Positions 1 through 8,728 of a DNA stretch of 47,376 nt are shown piece by piece. This stretch comes from Rhodospirillales bacterium (GTDB lineage Bacteria; Pseudomonadota; Alphaproteobacteria; Dongiales; Dongiaceae), in the NCBI GenBank assembly GCA_009885795.1, contig VFKA01000006.1, positions 1 to 47,376 of the forward strand. The letters run 5' to 3'. Numbering within the stretch: the stretch's first letter is position 1; each line of letters starts with the position of its first letter. The notes under the pieces were generated by a model that saw only the letters and a program-made list of their open reading frames with translations, was not told the origin of the DNA and did no database searches. Made by a program: the position numbers and the translations under genes.

Positions 1-16
1 GCATTCCGAAGAAGAC

Positions 17-1093
17 ATGCCCAGCCAATCCAAGCGGACGGCTCTCGCGGCTCTCGTCATTGCGCTGGCAACGGCGGTCGGGGTCGCTTGGTATCTCACC
101 CGTCCGCCGGAAGAGACGCCGGCTGGCGGTGGAGCCAAGGACGCCGCGATTCCAGTCGAGGCCGTCACCCTCGCGCCTGAGCGCCTGGAGCGGACCATCC
201 CCACCGTCGGCAGCCTGCGTTCGAACGAATCCGTGGTGGTTAGCACCGAGATCGCCGGGCGCATCGAGGCGATCCCGGTGGAAGAGGGCCAAAGCATCGC
301 CAAGGGCACGCTGATCGTCAGCCTCGACCAGGACGTCTACCGCGCCGAGCTGGCACAGATCGAGGCAAGGCTCGCGCTCAGCCAGACCAACCACAAGCGG
401 GCGACGGAGCTTCTGCAACGCGGCGCCGGCACGGAGCGGGCGCGCGACGAGGCGGTGGCAGCCTTGCGGGCCGACGAGGCGTCGGTGACGCTGGCGCGGG
501 CGCGGCTGGCCAAGACCCGCATCGTGGCCCCCTTCGAAGGCGTGCTCGGGCTGCGGCGGATGAGCGCCGGCCAGTACGTGGATGCCGGCGATCCCATCAT
601 CAATCTCGAATCGATCGACCCGCTGAAGGCGGATTTCCGCCTGCCGGAGATCGATTTTTCGAAGGTGGCCGTCGGCCGGAGCGTGGCCTTGACCATCGAC
701 GCCTTCGCCGGCGAGGTCTTCCACGGCGAAGTCTACGCCATCGATCCCTTGATCGACGTCGAGGGTCGCGCCATCGTCGTGCGCGCGCGCGTGCCCAACG
801 CCGACCGCCGCCTGCGCCCGGGCCTCTTCGCCCGCGTCGATCTCGTCTACGAAGTACGCGAGAACGCCATCCTGGTGCCCGAGCAGGCGCTGGTGCCGCG
901 GGGCGAGCGCAACTTCGTCTTTCGCGTCGTCGAGGGCAAGGCGATGCTGACCGAGGTCAAAACCGGCGAACGCAAGGGCGCGCGGGTCGAAATCGTCGAG
1001 GGGCTTACGCCCGGCGACCAGGTGGTGACCGCCGGGCAGATGAAACTGGAAGATGGCAAGGCCGTCACGGTACTGCCGCCCGGCGGAGGCTGA
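17..1093 (+). CDS. RND efflux periplasmic adaptor subunit (membrane fusion protein)
   Basis: The 358-residue product is a membrane-fusion protein of the HlyD/AcrA type, which links an inner-membrane RND pump to an outer-membrane channel. Residues 8-27 form one N-terminal membrane anchor or signal segment. A biotinyl-lipoyl-like half (about 72-105), an alpha-helical hairpin (105-165), the second lipoyl half with APFEGVLG (about 172-200) and a C-terminal beta-barrel region follow. It is 12 bases upstream of the RND permease and surely co-transcribed with it. No outer-membrane factor gene is visible; it may lie outside the window or be a shared TolC. The reading frame stays open to base 2, so a start further upstream cannot be excluded, but the ATG at 17 gives a normal N-terminus. 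The substrate is unknown. Confidence 0.93.
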   Translation: MPSQSKRTALAALVIALATAVGVAWYLTRPPEETPAGGGAKDAAIPVEAVTLAPERLERTIPTVGSLRSNESVVVSTEIAGRIEAIPVEEGQSIAKGTLIVSLDQDVYRAELAQIEARLALSQTNHKRATELLQRGAGTERARDEAVAALRADEASVTLARARLAKTRIVAPFEGVLGLRRMSAGQYVDAGDPIINLESIDPLKADFRLPEIDFSKVAVGRSVALTIDAFAGEVFHGEVYAIDPLIDVEGRAIVVRARVPNADRRLRPGLFARVDLVYEVRENAILVPEQALVPRGERNFVFRVVEGKAMLTEVKTGERKGARVEIVEGLTPGDQVVTAGQMKLEDGKAVTVLPPGGG

Positions 1094-1105
1094 GGCAGGA
1101 AGCCG

Positions 1106-4100
1106 ATGGTCGTATCCGAATTCTGCATCCGCCGGCCCGTCTTTGCCACCGTCATCAATCTGGCGGTGCTGCTGGTCGGGCTCATCGCTTACCAGCGCCT
1201 CACCGTGCGCGAATACCCGAACATCGACGAGCCCGTCGTCAACGTCCGCACCGATTATCGCGGCGCCAGCGCCGAGATCATCGAATCGCAGGTCACCAAA
1301 CCGCTCGAGGAGGTGCTGTCCGGCATCGAGGGCATCGAGCTCTTGACCTCTATCAGCCGCGCCGAGGAAAGCCAGATCACCCTGCGTTTTCGTCTCGACC
1401 GCGACGCCGACGCGGCGGCCAACGACGTGCGCGACCGCGTCGGGCGCTCGCTCGGGCGCCTGCCGAACGACATCGACACGCCGACCGTCGCCAAGGTCGA
1501 GGCCGACGCCCAGCCCATCATCTTTCTCGCCTTCTCGAGCGACCGCCACAGCCAGCTCGAGGTCACCGATTTCGCCGACCGGGTGGTGAAGGATCGCCTG
1601 CAGGTCCTCTCCGGCGTCGCCGACGTGCGCATCTTCGGCGAGCGGCGCTATGCCATGCGCATCTGGCTCGACCGCGCCCGCCTCTCGGCCTATCGCCTGA
1701 CGCCGCAGGACATCGAGGACGCGCTTCGCCGGCAGAATGTCGAGGTGCCGTCGGGGCGGATCGAAAGCACCGATCGCGAATTCACCGTGGTGACCGAGAC
1801 CGATCTCCAGACCCCCGAGCAGTTCGAGAACATCGTGTTGCGCGAATCCGACGGCTACATGGTGCGCCTCAAGGACATCGGCCGGGCCGAGATCGCCGCC
1901 GCCGACGATCGCGTCATCACCCGCTTCAACGGCCAGAGCGCGGTGTCGCTGGGCGTGGTGAAGCAATCGACCGCCAACCCGCTCGAGGTCTCGACCGCGG
2001 TCGGGGCCGCGCTGCCGGGAATCGAAGCCAGCCTGCCCGATGGCATGCGCGTCGAGATCGCCAACGACACCTCGATCTTCATCGAGCGGTCGATCGAGGA
2101 AGTTTTTCGCACTATCGCCGAGGCGGTCGCGCTGGTCGTCGCCGTCATTTTCGTGTTCTTGCGCTCGGCGCGGGCGACGCTCATTCCCCTGGTGACGATC
2201 CCGGTGTCGCTCATCGGCTGCGCCGCGCTCGTCTATGCCATGGGCTTCTCGATCAATACGCTGACGCTCTTGGCCGTCGTTCTTGCCATCGGCCTCGTGG
2301 TCGACGACGCCATCGTGGTGCTGGAGAACACCTTCCGTCATATCGAGGCGGGGATGCGCCCCGTCGCGGCCGCGGTGAAGAGCATCCGCGAGATTGGCTT
2401 CGCCGTCGTCGCCATGACCCTGACACTCGCCGCCGTCTTCGCGCCCATCGGGTTCGCCACCGGGCGCACCGGCCAGCTCTTCGCCGAGTTCGCCCTGACG
2501 CTCGCCGGCTCGGTCCTCATCTCCGGCTTCGTGGCGTTGACGCTCTCGCCCATGATGTGCTCGCGCATGTTGAAGCACAGCGCCCATCACAATGCCGTCT
2601 ACAATGCCATCGAGCGCCTGATCGATGCGATGGTCCTAGGATACCGGCGAAGCCTGGGCGGCGTTCTCGCGATCTGGCCGGCCGTGCTCATGCTGGTGCC
2701 GGTGGTGGCGCTCGCCGGCTACGCGCTTTTCGCCGATCTCGACCGCGAATTGGCGCCGCTCGAGGATCGCGGATTCATTACCGTCAGGGGGATCGCGCCG
2801 GACGGCGCGACCATCGGCTATAGCGACGAATATCTTCGCCAAGTCGAAGCCATCTTCGAAACGGTGCCGGAAAAGGCGCGCTATCTCATCGTCGCCGGTT
2901 CCCCCACCGTATCGGAATCGATCGGTTTCCTGCGCTTCGAGGATTGGGCGGAACGCGAGCGCAAATCCTATGACATCGCCGCCGCGCTCAAGCCTCGACT
3001 GTTCGGGGTAACGGGGCTGATGGTGTCCGCGCGCAATCCCCAATCGCTCGGGCAGAGCGTACGCGCGACGCCGGTGCAGATGGTCCTGCAAACCTCGGGG
3101 ACCTTCGAGGAGTTGGACGCGCTCGTCGCGCGCGTGATCGCCGAGGCGAAGTCCAACCCCGGCCTCGAGGCCTTCGATACCGATCTCAAGCTCAACCTGC
3201 CCGAGATCAAGGTCGACGTCGATCGCGACAAGGCGGCCGATCTCGGCGTTGGGATCGAGGCGATCGGCCGGACGCTCGAAACCATGTTGGGGGGGCGCCA
3301 GGTGACGCGCTTCAAGCAGCGCGGCGAGCAATATGACGTCATCGTGCGCGTTGCCGATGTCGAGCGGGCCAACCCGCGCGACGTAACGGCGATCTATGTT
3401 CGCGGTTCCGATGACACGATGGTCCCGCTCTCGAACTTGGTCAGTGTCGCCGAAGGCGTGGCGCCGAAGGAGCTCAACCACTTCAACAAGCTGCGCGCGG
3501 TGACGCTCGCCGCCAATCTGGCCGCCGGCTACACGCTTGGCGAGGCGCTCGACTATCTCGAGGAAACGGTCGGGCGCGTCGCCACCGACGCGGTCCAGAT
3601 CGATTACAACGGCGTCAGCCGGGAGTTCAAGCGTTCGAGCGCCACGCTCTATGTCACCTTCCTGTTGGCGCTCGCGTTCATCTACCTGGTCCTGGCGGCG
3701 CAGTTCGAGAGCTTCATCGATCCCTTCGCCATCATGCTCACGGTCCCGCTGGCCATGACCGGGGCGCTCGCCGCGCTCCTTCTCGCCGGCGGCACGCTCA
3801 ACGTCTACAGCCAGATCGGCCTCGTGACGCTGGTCGGGCTCATCACCAAGCACGGCATCCTGATCGTCGCCTTCGCCAACCAGCTTCGCGCCGATGGCCG
3901 ACACGCGCGCGACGCGGTGATGGAAGCGGCGGTCTTGCGCCTGCGCCCCATTCTCATGACCACGGGGGCGATGGTGCTGGGCGCCGTGCCGCTGGCGCTC
4001 GCGACCGGCGCCGGCGCCGAAAGCCGCCGGCAGATCGGCTGGGTCATCGTCGGCGGCATGCTGTTCGGCACGCTGCTGACGCTCTATGTCGTTCCGGCGG

Positions 4101-4159
4101 CCTATGTCCTCTTGGCCAAGTTCAAGCTATCGGAACCGGCGGTCGCTCCGGCGGCATAG
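1106..4159 (+). CDS. RND multidrug efflux permease (HAE1/AcrB family)
   Basis: The 1017-residue protein is an AcrB/MexB-type proton-driven inner-membrane transporter of normal family length. It starts with the characteristic cytoplasmic helix (FCIRRPVFATVINLAVLL), has two large periplasmic loops and twelve predicted membrane segments in two repeats. The proton-relay residues are present: paired Asp400-Asp401 in TM4 (VVDDAIVVLEN) and Lys915 in TM10 (TKHGILIVAFAN). A purine-rich ribosome-binding site (AGGCAGGAAG) precedes the ATG. It works with the adaptor encoded just upstream. It runs convergently into the protease gene, with only 11 bases between the two stop codons. The HAE1 assignment is secure; substrate specificity cannot be read from sequence. 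Confidence 0.96.
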   Translation: MVVSEFCIRRPVFATVINLAVLLVGLIAYQRLTVREYPNIDEPVVNVRTDYRGASAEIIESQVTKPLEEVLSGIEGIELLTSISRAEESQITLRFRLDRDADAAANDVRDRVGRSLGRLPNDIDTPTVAKVEADAQPIIFLAFSSDRHSQLEVTDFADRVVKDRLQVLSGVADVRIFGERRYAMRIWLDRARLSAYRLTPQDIEDALRRQNVEVPSGRIESTDREFTVVTETDLQTPEQFENIVLRESDGYMVRLKDIGRAEIAAADDRVITRFNGQSAVSLGVVKQSTANPLEVSTAVGAALPGIEASLPDGMRVEIANDTSIFIERSIEEVFRTIAEAVALVVAVIFVFLRSARATLIPLVTIPVSLIGCAALVYAMGFSINTLTLLAVVLAIGLVVDDAIVVLENTFRHIEAGMRPVAAAVKSIREIGFAVVAMTLTLAAVFAPIGFATGRTGQLFAEFALTLAGSVLISGFVALTLSPMMCSRMLKHSAHHNAVYNAIERLIDAMVLGYRRSLGGVLAIWPAVLMLVPVVALAGYALFADLDRELAPLEDRGFITVRGIAPDGATIGYSDEYLRQVEAIFETVPEKARYLIVAGSPTVSESIGFLRFEDWAERERKSYDIAAALKPRLFGVTGLMVSARNPQSLGQSVRATPVQMVLQTSGTFEELDALVARVIAEAKSNPGLEAFDTDLKLNLPEIKVDVDRDKAADLGVGIEAIGRTLETMLGGRQVTRFKQRGEQYDVIVRVADVERANPRDVTAIYVRGSDDTMVPLSNLVSVAEGVAPKELNHFNKLRAVTLAANLAAGYTLGEALDYLEETVGRVATDAVQIDYNGVSREFKRSSATLYVTFLLALAFIYLVLAAQFESFIDPFAIMLTVPLAMTGALAALLLAGGTLNVYSQIGLVTLVGLITKHGILIVAFANQLRADGRHARDAVMEAAVLRLRPILMTTGAMVLGAVPLALATGAGAESRRQIGWVIVGGMLFGTLLTLYVVPAAYVLLAKFKLSEPAVAPAA

Positions 4160-4170
4160 CGGAAGGCCGA

Positions 4171-5733
4171 TTATCCGGCCGGGTCGCAAGGGGCCTTCAT
4201 GCGAACGAGACCCCAGCCGAAGACCGGATCGCGGCCGGGTTCGCCGAGATCGACGGCCAATCCTCTCAGCCGCGCCTCGATTTGTTCGAGACCCGCGCCG
4301 GAATCGTCAAGCAGCGCCGAGGCCGCGGCCGCGGTGACAAAGGGCGCCGCGAACGAGCTGCCGGAATAGAACCCGCCGCCCTCGCCGGCCGCCGCCGCCC
4401 ATACGCTGACCCCCGGCGCCGCGAAATCGACATAGGCGCCCTGGTTGGACATCTCATAGGGATTCTTTTCCCGATCGATGGCGGTGACCGCGATCACGCC
4501 CTCATAGGCCGCCGGAAATGCCGGCGGCGCCTCCGGACCCTCGTTGCCCGCCGCCGCGATCAACACCATGCCGCGTTTGGTCGCGGTCGATATGGCAAGC
4601 CGCAGAAGCTTGTTGTCGCCGCCCGACAGGCTCAAATTGACGAGTCTGATATCGCGCGACAAAAGCCAATCGAGCGCCTCGGCGATCGAAACGACCGAGG
4701 CGATGGGCGCTCCGGTATCGTCGCGCTCGAAGATCGCGGCGGCGCTGAGCTCGGCCCCTGGCAACAGGCCGGTGGGGCCGCCCGAGAGCGCGCCAGGCGT
4801 GGCGCCGCCCACCAGGATGGTCGCGATCGCCGTGCCGTGGTCGCTCGCCGCCGTCTTGGCCCCGCCGGCCAGGAAGACCTTCTGGACGATGGCGGCATCG
4901 GCAAGGGCCGCGTTGGACTTGTCGATCCCGGAATCGATGATTCCCATGCGGACCCCGGCGCCGCACGCGCCGCCGACTTCTCCCCAACCGGTAAGACCGC
5001 GGGCATAATCCGGCGCCGGAATGGCGGCCATGCCTTGCGGCAGATAGGGCGCATAGACGCTGTGCACGTCGGTGACGATGTCGGGAAAGGCGGCGGCCAA
5101 CTGCGTGCGCGCCGTCGGCGCATCCGTGTTCTCGGGCAGCTGAAGCCGGGTGACGGTGATCCCGAGCGAGGGCAACACGCGTTCGGCAACGATCCGGTAG
5201 CCCATCTGGCGCACGGCCGCGGCAAACTGGTCATCGCCGTTGGCGACGACCATCTCGTTGGCGATGAAGCGGTCGTTGCTGGCGTTGGCCGATGCACTGG
5301 AACTCTCGGCCGACGCGGTCGTCACGGCCGGCGCGGGCGATGCTTCGCTGTCATCGGCATCCTCGTCGCTCGAATCGTCGGCGCTTTCGCCGCTCGAATC
5401 GTCGGCGCCTTCGCCGCTCGAATCATCGCTGCCTGAATCCGAACCGCTGCTGCCGTCGGAACCGCTGCCGCCATCGGAACCGCTGCCGCCATCATCGCCG
5501 CCACCGGTATCGCCGCCGCTATCATCGCCGCCGCCATCGGTGCCACCCTCGCTGGCCGAAGCCCAATCATCGTCGACGACGTACGACAGCATCGAATCCT
5601 CGGGAACATAAGGCGCCACCGCGATTCCCGCGGCGCCGAGCGCGATCGCGGCCACCGAGCCGCGCAGCAGGGCCGACAGCGACGGCTTCGCCAGGCCGGC
5701 CATCCGACGCTTCGGGCGCCGCGCCGGAGTCAT
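4171..5733 (-). CDS. Secreted/anchored S8 subtilisin-like serine protease
   Basis: The 520-residue protein has an N-terminal hydrophobic segment (about 21-42), a low-complexity Gly/Ser/Asp/Glu linker (about 60-132) and a conserved pro-region-like stretch. The subtilase domain spans about 255-505. The catalytic triad is visible: Asp267 (IIDSGID), His299 (DHGTAIA) and Ser460 (GSSFAAP), with oxyanion Asn397 (AAGNEGP). The start overlaps the anti-sigma stop in an ATGA, so it is the third gene of a sigma / anti-sigma / protease operon. The protease may cleave an envelope target or help control the sigma system, but that is inference. The extracytoplasmic position follows from the single N-terminal hydrophobic segment, which could be a signal peptide or an anchor. 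Confidence 0.9.
   Translation of the reverse strand: MTPARRPKRRMAGLAKPSLSALLRGSVAAIALGAAGIAVAPYVPEDSMLSYVVDDDWASASEGGTDGGGDDSGGDTGGGDDGGSGSDGGSGSDGSSGSDSGSDDSSGEGADDSSGESADDSSDEDADDSEASPAPAVTTASAESSSASANASNDRFIANEMVVANGDDQFAAAVRQMGYRIVAERVLPSLGITVTRLQLPENTDAPTARTQLAAAFPDIVTDVHSVYAPYLPQGMAAIPAPDYARGLTGWGEVGGACGAGVRMGIIDSGIDKSNAALADAAIVQKVFLAGGAKTAASDHGTAIATILVGGATPGALSGGPTGLLPGAELSAAAIFERDDTGAPIASVVSIAEALDWLLSRDIRLVNLSLSGGDNKLLRLAISTATKRGMVLIAAAGNEGPEAPPAFPAAYEGVIAVTAIDREKNPYEMSNQGAYVDFAAPGVSVWAAAAGEGGGFYSGSSFAAPFVTAAAASALLDDSGAGLEQIEARLRGLAVDLGEPGRDPVFGWGLVRMKAPCDPAG
5350..5560. repeat. Low-complexity tandem repeat inside the protease linker
   Basis: The DNA contains short imperfect tandem units, for example repeated TCGCCGCTCGAATC blocks near 5388-5425 and repeated CCGCTGCCGCCATC blocks near 5460-5495. 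They encode the acidic Gly/Ser/Asp linker of the subtilase on the minus strand. Such units can expand or contract by slippage, so linker length may vary among strains. Confidence 0.7.
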
Positions 5734-6410
5734 CGTCCCACCGGCAGAGTCAGGAGTTGCCAGCCGCCATCCGCCGAGCGGCAGGCAAGGCCGGTTTCAA
5801 CCGATGCATCCGTACCCTGTCGGGCTTCATGCCTGAACTCGCGGCACAGCCGCAGCGTCGCTGTCGCCACCTCGCCAAGGACAATCACCGTTCCCTCGGC
5901 GCCGCTCGCCTCATGCCGGTACTCGACGCGCGCGCCGGCCGCACCCTCCTCGAGAGCGCGCGACAGAGCGCCGAAATAGGCCGCTTCGGCCGCTCCGCCC
6001 ACGCTGGCGCCGGCCAGCCTCAGGCCATCATCCTCGCCCGGCCGGTTCAACAACTGGCCGCCGCCGACGCCGATAAGCAGGAAAACGAAACACGCGGCCG
6101 CCGACAACGCCAGGCGCCGCAAATCCGGACGCCACCCTTGCCGGGCGCGGCGTTGCAATGGCACCACATTGGCGCCCTCGCCGCCGGCCAGCAGCGCCGC
6201 GAGGCGCGCCGGCGCCGGGCCCAAGGCAACGTCGGAAAACGCCTCGCGCACATGGATGGCGCTGCGGCGCATCATGTCCGCCTTTGCCTGCAGATTGGAG
6301 TCGGCCGCGATCCGCGCCGCCACCGTCGCCGCGCGCATGGCATCGAGCTCGCCATCGACATAGGCAACCAGCAAGGCGTCATCGAAATCGCCGTTCGAAT
6401 TCGTTACCAT
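5730..6410 (-). CDS. Anti-sigma factor (transmembrane, ECF partner)
   Basis: The 226-residue product has an N-terminal acidic helical segment with the motif LLVAYVDGELD, typical of anti-sigma domains that mask ECF sigma factors. A single membrane segment follows at about 111-130 (LALSAAACFVFLLIGVGGGQLL), then a periplasmic C-terminal domain. No clear zinc-binding HxxxCxxC motif is visible, so it is not a classical ZAS protein. Its ATG overlaps the sigma-factor stop by 7 bases and its stop overlaps the protease start by 4 bases. Translational coupling and a one-to-one role with the sigma factor are therefore very likely. It probably holds the sigma factor inactive until an envelope signal arrives. 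Confidence 0.82.
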   Translation of the reverse strand: MVTNSNGDFDDALLVAYVDGELDAMRAATVAARIAADSNLQAKADMMRRSAIHVREAFSDVALGPAPARLAALLAGGEGANVVPLQRRARQGWRPDLRRLALSAAACFVFLLIGVGGGQLLNRPGEDDGLRLAGASVGGAAEAAYFGALSRALEEGAAGARVEYRHEASGAEGTVIVLGEVATATLRLCREFRHEARQGTDASVETGLACRSADGGWQLLTLPVGR

Positions 6411-6955
6411 GATCCTTCTCCTCTCGGGCCGGAGCCCGCCACACTCGTCACGCGCGATGAATCTTTTTCTTCGTTAAGAACCCTGCCGACGGCCAATCTC
6501 GCCCGCGCCAGGCGGCTCATGACCGTGCCGATCGGCACATCGAGTATCTTCGCGGCCTCCTTGTAGGAGGCTCCTTCCACCGTCACCAGCATCAGCACCG
6601 AGCGCTGGTCCTCGGGCAAATTCGCCACGATCCGGCGCACCGCCGCCAACGCCAGACGGTTTTCCACTTCGGCCGAAAGATCGCCGCCCGGCACCGCCGC
6701 CAGGACATTGTCGTCGACCGCCATCTCGCGATGCCGGCCGGCGCGGCAGTGATCGAACCATAGGTTTTGCACGATCCGGTACATCCAGCTATCGAGCTTC
6801 GTACCGGGTTGCCATTGGTGCGAGCGTGACAGTGCGCGCTCGCAGGCATGCTGGACCAGATCGTCGCCGTCATCCACCGATCCGGTCAGGCCATAGGCGA
6901 AACGGCGAAGCCGGGGCACCAGCGCTACCAGGTCTCTTTGAAAAGCTTCGTTCAA
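6404..6955 (-). CDS. ECF-type sigma-70 factor
   Basis: The product is a two-domain ECF sigma factor. Region 2 is seen in LVPRLRRFAYGLTG and DDLVQHACERAL; region 4 is seen in LPEDQRSVLMLVTVEGASYKEAAKILDVPIGTVMSRLARA (split here as overlapping motifs). I chose the TTG at 6955 (183 aa). It has GGGAGG eight bases upstream and gives the N-terminus NEAFQRDLVALVPRLRRFA, typical of this group. Alternatives are a GTG at 6997 and a TTG at 7054, both adding residues that do not resemble family members. It is followed by overlapping anti-sigma and protease genes. It likely transcribes its own operon and perhaps the neighbouring envelope genes. Confidence 0.88.
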   Translation of the reverse strand: MNEAFQRDLVALVPRLRRFAYGLTGSVDDGDDLVQHACERALSRSHQWQPGTKLDSWMYRIVQNLWFDHCRAGRHREMAVDDNVLAAVPGGDLSAEVENRLALAAVRRIVANLPEDQRSVLMLVTVEGASYKEAAKILDVPIGTVMSRLARARLAVGRVLNEEKDSSRVTSVAGSGPRGEGSW

Positions 6956-7108
6956 GCCGCCTGCCTCCCGACCCAACCTGATAACGAACTCGGACACCAA
7001 CTTATTCCCCGCCAATAGATCGCGGGTTGAATAAATTAAACCCAGTAAATACAAATAGTTAACGACGCAACCGCACGCTGGTCGGCGGTCATCCGGGTCG
7101 ATTACGCT

Positions 7109-7618
7109 CTAAATGGTGTCCGCGCGGCGGTAAATGAAGCCCTGGGCCTTGTAGGCGCCGCCGAAGGCGCCGGCGTCGCTGTTCCAGAACCGGATCTCGG
7201 TCCAGCGGTTGCCGGGCGATACGTCGATGGCCGTCATGTCGCGATAGACCCGGCGCCGGGTCTCCGGGTCGCTGCCCCAATTGGCGTGGGTGATACGAAT
7301 CCGGCGCGGGCCGTCGATGGCGGTAACCACGGCGAGATGGCCCAGCCTCAGCTTTTTGCTCCGGGCCAAGACCAGAACCGAACCCGGCAACGGGTGGCTG
7401 CCCCGCTGGTAGCGGCCGGCGGCGCTTGCCCACCAGGTCCAGGCATCGCCACGGATTTCGATGCCGGAAACTTCCCGCGCGTAGGGTACGCATTGTTGTG
7501 GAGCCGGTGAAACCAGGGCCGCCTGGTCCGGCGCGGGCTCCGGCTCCGGCAGGCTCGCCGCGCAGCCGCCGAGCCCGCCCAGGAAAATCGCCGCCAGAAC
7601 CGCCGTTCCCAGCCGCAT
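7109..7618 (-). CDS. CHAP-domain lipoprotein (putative peptidoglycan amidase/peptidase)
   Basis: The 169-residue protein begins with a lipoprotein signal peptide ending in a lipobox (LGGC, about residues 15-18). This favours the ATG at 7618 over an in-frame ATG at 7672. The rest is a CHAP domain: the nucleophile Cys lies in QQCVPYAR and the His in LRLGHLAVV, followed by ITHANWG. CHAP proteins are cysteine hydrolases that cut peptidoglycan cross-links, so this is probably an outer-membrane- or periplasm-anchored wall hydrolase. It lies between the sigma operon and a peptidoglycan-binding protein on the same strand, suggesting a cell-envelope gene cluster. The amidase versus endopeptidase choice cannot be made from sequence. 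Confidence 0.85.
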   Translation of the reverse strand: MRLGTAVLAAIFLGGLGGCAASLPEPEPAPDQAALVSPAPQQCVPYAREVSGIEIRGDAWTWWASAAGRYQRGSHPLPGSVLVLARSKKLRLGHLAVVTAIDGPRRIRITHANWGSDPETRRRVYRDMTAIDVSPGNRWTEIRFWNSDAGAFGGAYKAQGFIYRRADTI

Positions 7619-7676
7619 GAATACCCCGAATCGATGCGACTCTTGATGCCGCGCTTCGGCGGCCCCGGTCAAGGGG

Positions 7677-8720
7677 TCAGTTGGCGGCGATCAGGCGTAG
7701 GTGATTGACCAGGTCGAGCGACACCTCGCCATCGACGGCAAGGCCGGCATCCGATTGATAGCGCCGGATAGACCTACTGGTATGCGCGCCGGCGACGCCG
7801 TCGACGGAACCGACTTCATAGCCCCGCGCCGCCAGCTCCTCCTGTACGGCGATGGTGTAGGCGGCCATAAGATCCCCGGCCAAGGGGGCCTCGTCCGCTA
7901 TGTCTTCGCCGGCCGGCCAGGACAGCATCTCCGGCTCGTCCCCGAGGCCCGCCAAGGCCTCGGTCGACGGCTCCCAGTCCGGATCGCCGTTGCGCACGCT
8001 TGGCGCCGCGTACTGTAGATGGTCGAGCAGTTCGCGTGTTGGCTGGCCGTCGGCCGGCAAACCGGCATCCGCCTGATAGTCGCGGATGGCGGCGCGTGTG
8101 CCGGCGCCGGCCACGCCATCCGCCGGTCCCGGGTCATAGCCATGCACGGCAAGCTGCCATTGCAGGTCCATGATCGTGGCCCGGTCGAGCCGGCCGCTCG
8201 ACTGGGCGAGTCGGCCATGCGCGGGTTCGAATGGCGCGGGACCGGCCGGCGGTTCGAGAGTCGGCGGGCTCGCCGCTGCCGGCGGCACGCGACGGCCGGC
8301 CACGGGCATGGCGTCGTCGAGACCCTTTGCCTTGTCGATCTCGGCCGCGGTCATGCGCTCGGCCAGCGCTTCGCGCGCCACGGCCGATTCCGCGTCGCCG
8401 CCCGCGGCCGCGCGGTCGAACCAATGGTAGGCGCGGACGTTGTCTTGCGCCACGCCTTCTCCGTCACGGTACATCCGTCCAAGCAACGCCTGGGCCCGCC
8501 AGTCGCCCTGTTGGGCCAGCGGTTCGAGCTCCGCCAGCGCGGTCGGGTAGTCCCGCCAGTTGAAGGCCGTGGCGCCTTCCTCGTAGCCGGCAACGACGCG
8601 CTCGGTCAGCGCGACGCCAACCGCCGCTATCATCAGCGCGCCCGCCGCGACGCCGCCGGCGACAAGCCAGAAAGCGCGCGGCGGGGACACGACCGGGCGC
8701 TCATGCGCCGGCGCGCGCAT
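7677..8720 (-). CDS. Membrane-anchored Sel1-repeat protein with two peptidoglycan-binding domains
   Basis: The 347-residue product has an N-terminal membrane segment (about 17-38) and one or two Sel1-like repeats (about 58-112, with ALLGRMYRDGEGV). A Pro-rich linker leads to two PG_binding_1 domains (about 183-236 and 290-343), each with the pattern YDPGPADGVAGAGTRAAIRDYQ or YEVGSVDGVAG. The ATG at 8720 was chosen because GAGGCGGG precedes it and the upstream in-frame sequence is only the shadow of the preceding gene. Its start is eight bases after the glycine-zipper gene stop. It probably anchors to murein and recruits partners; no catalytic domain is visible. Confidence 0.87.
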   Translation of the reverse strand: MRAPAHERPVVSPPRAFWLVAGGVAAGALMIAAVGVALTERVVAGYEEGATAFNWRDYPTALAELEPLAQQGDWRAQALLGRMYRDGEGVAQDNVRAYHWFDRAAAGGDAESAVAREALAERMTAAEIDKAKGLDDAMPVAGRRVPPAAASPPTLEPPAGPAPFEPAHGRLAQSSGRLDRATIMDLQWQLAVHGYDPGPADGVAGAGTRAAIRDYQADAGLPADGQPTRELLDHLQYAAPSVRNGDPDWEPSTEALAGLGDEPEMLSWPAGEDIADEAPLAGDLMAAYTIAVQEELAARGYEVGSVDGVAGAHTSRSIRRYQSDAGLAVDGEVSLDLVNHLRLIAAN

Positions 8721-8728
8721 CGCCCGCC

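Noticed and set aside
2636-3904. Long minus-strand open frame (422 codons) over the RND permease
   Set aside because: It mirrors the high-GC third-position bias of the permease gene; its composition is Arg/Asp/Glu-rich with no domain, and the plus-strand protein is certain.
5240-6566. Plus-strand Arg/His-rich frames over the protease and anti-sigma genes
   Set aside because: They arise from the tandem repeat and GC-rich codons of the minus-strand genes; no start context or family support.
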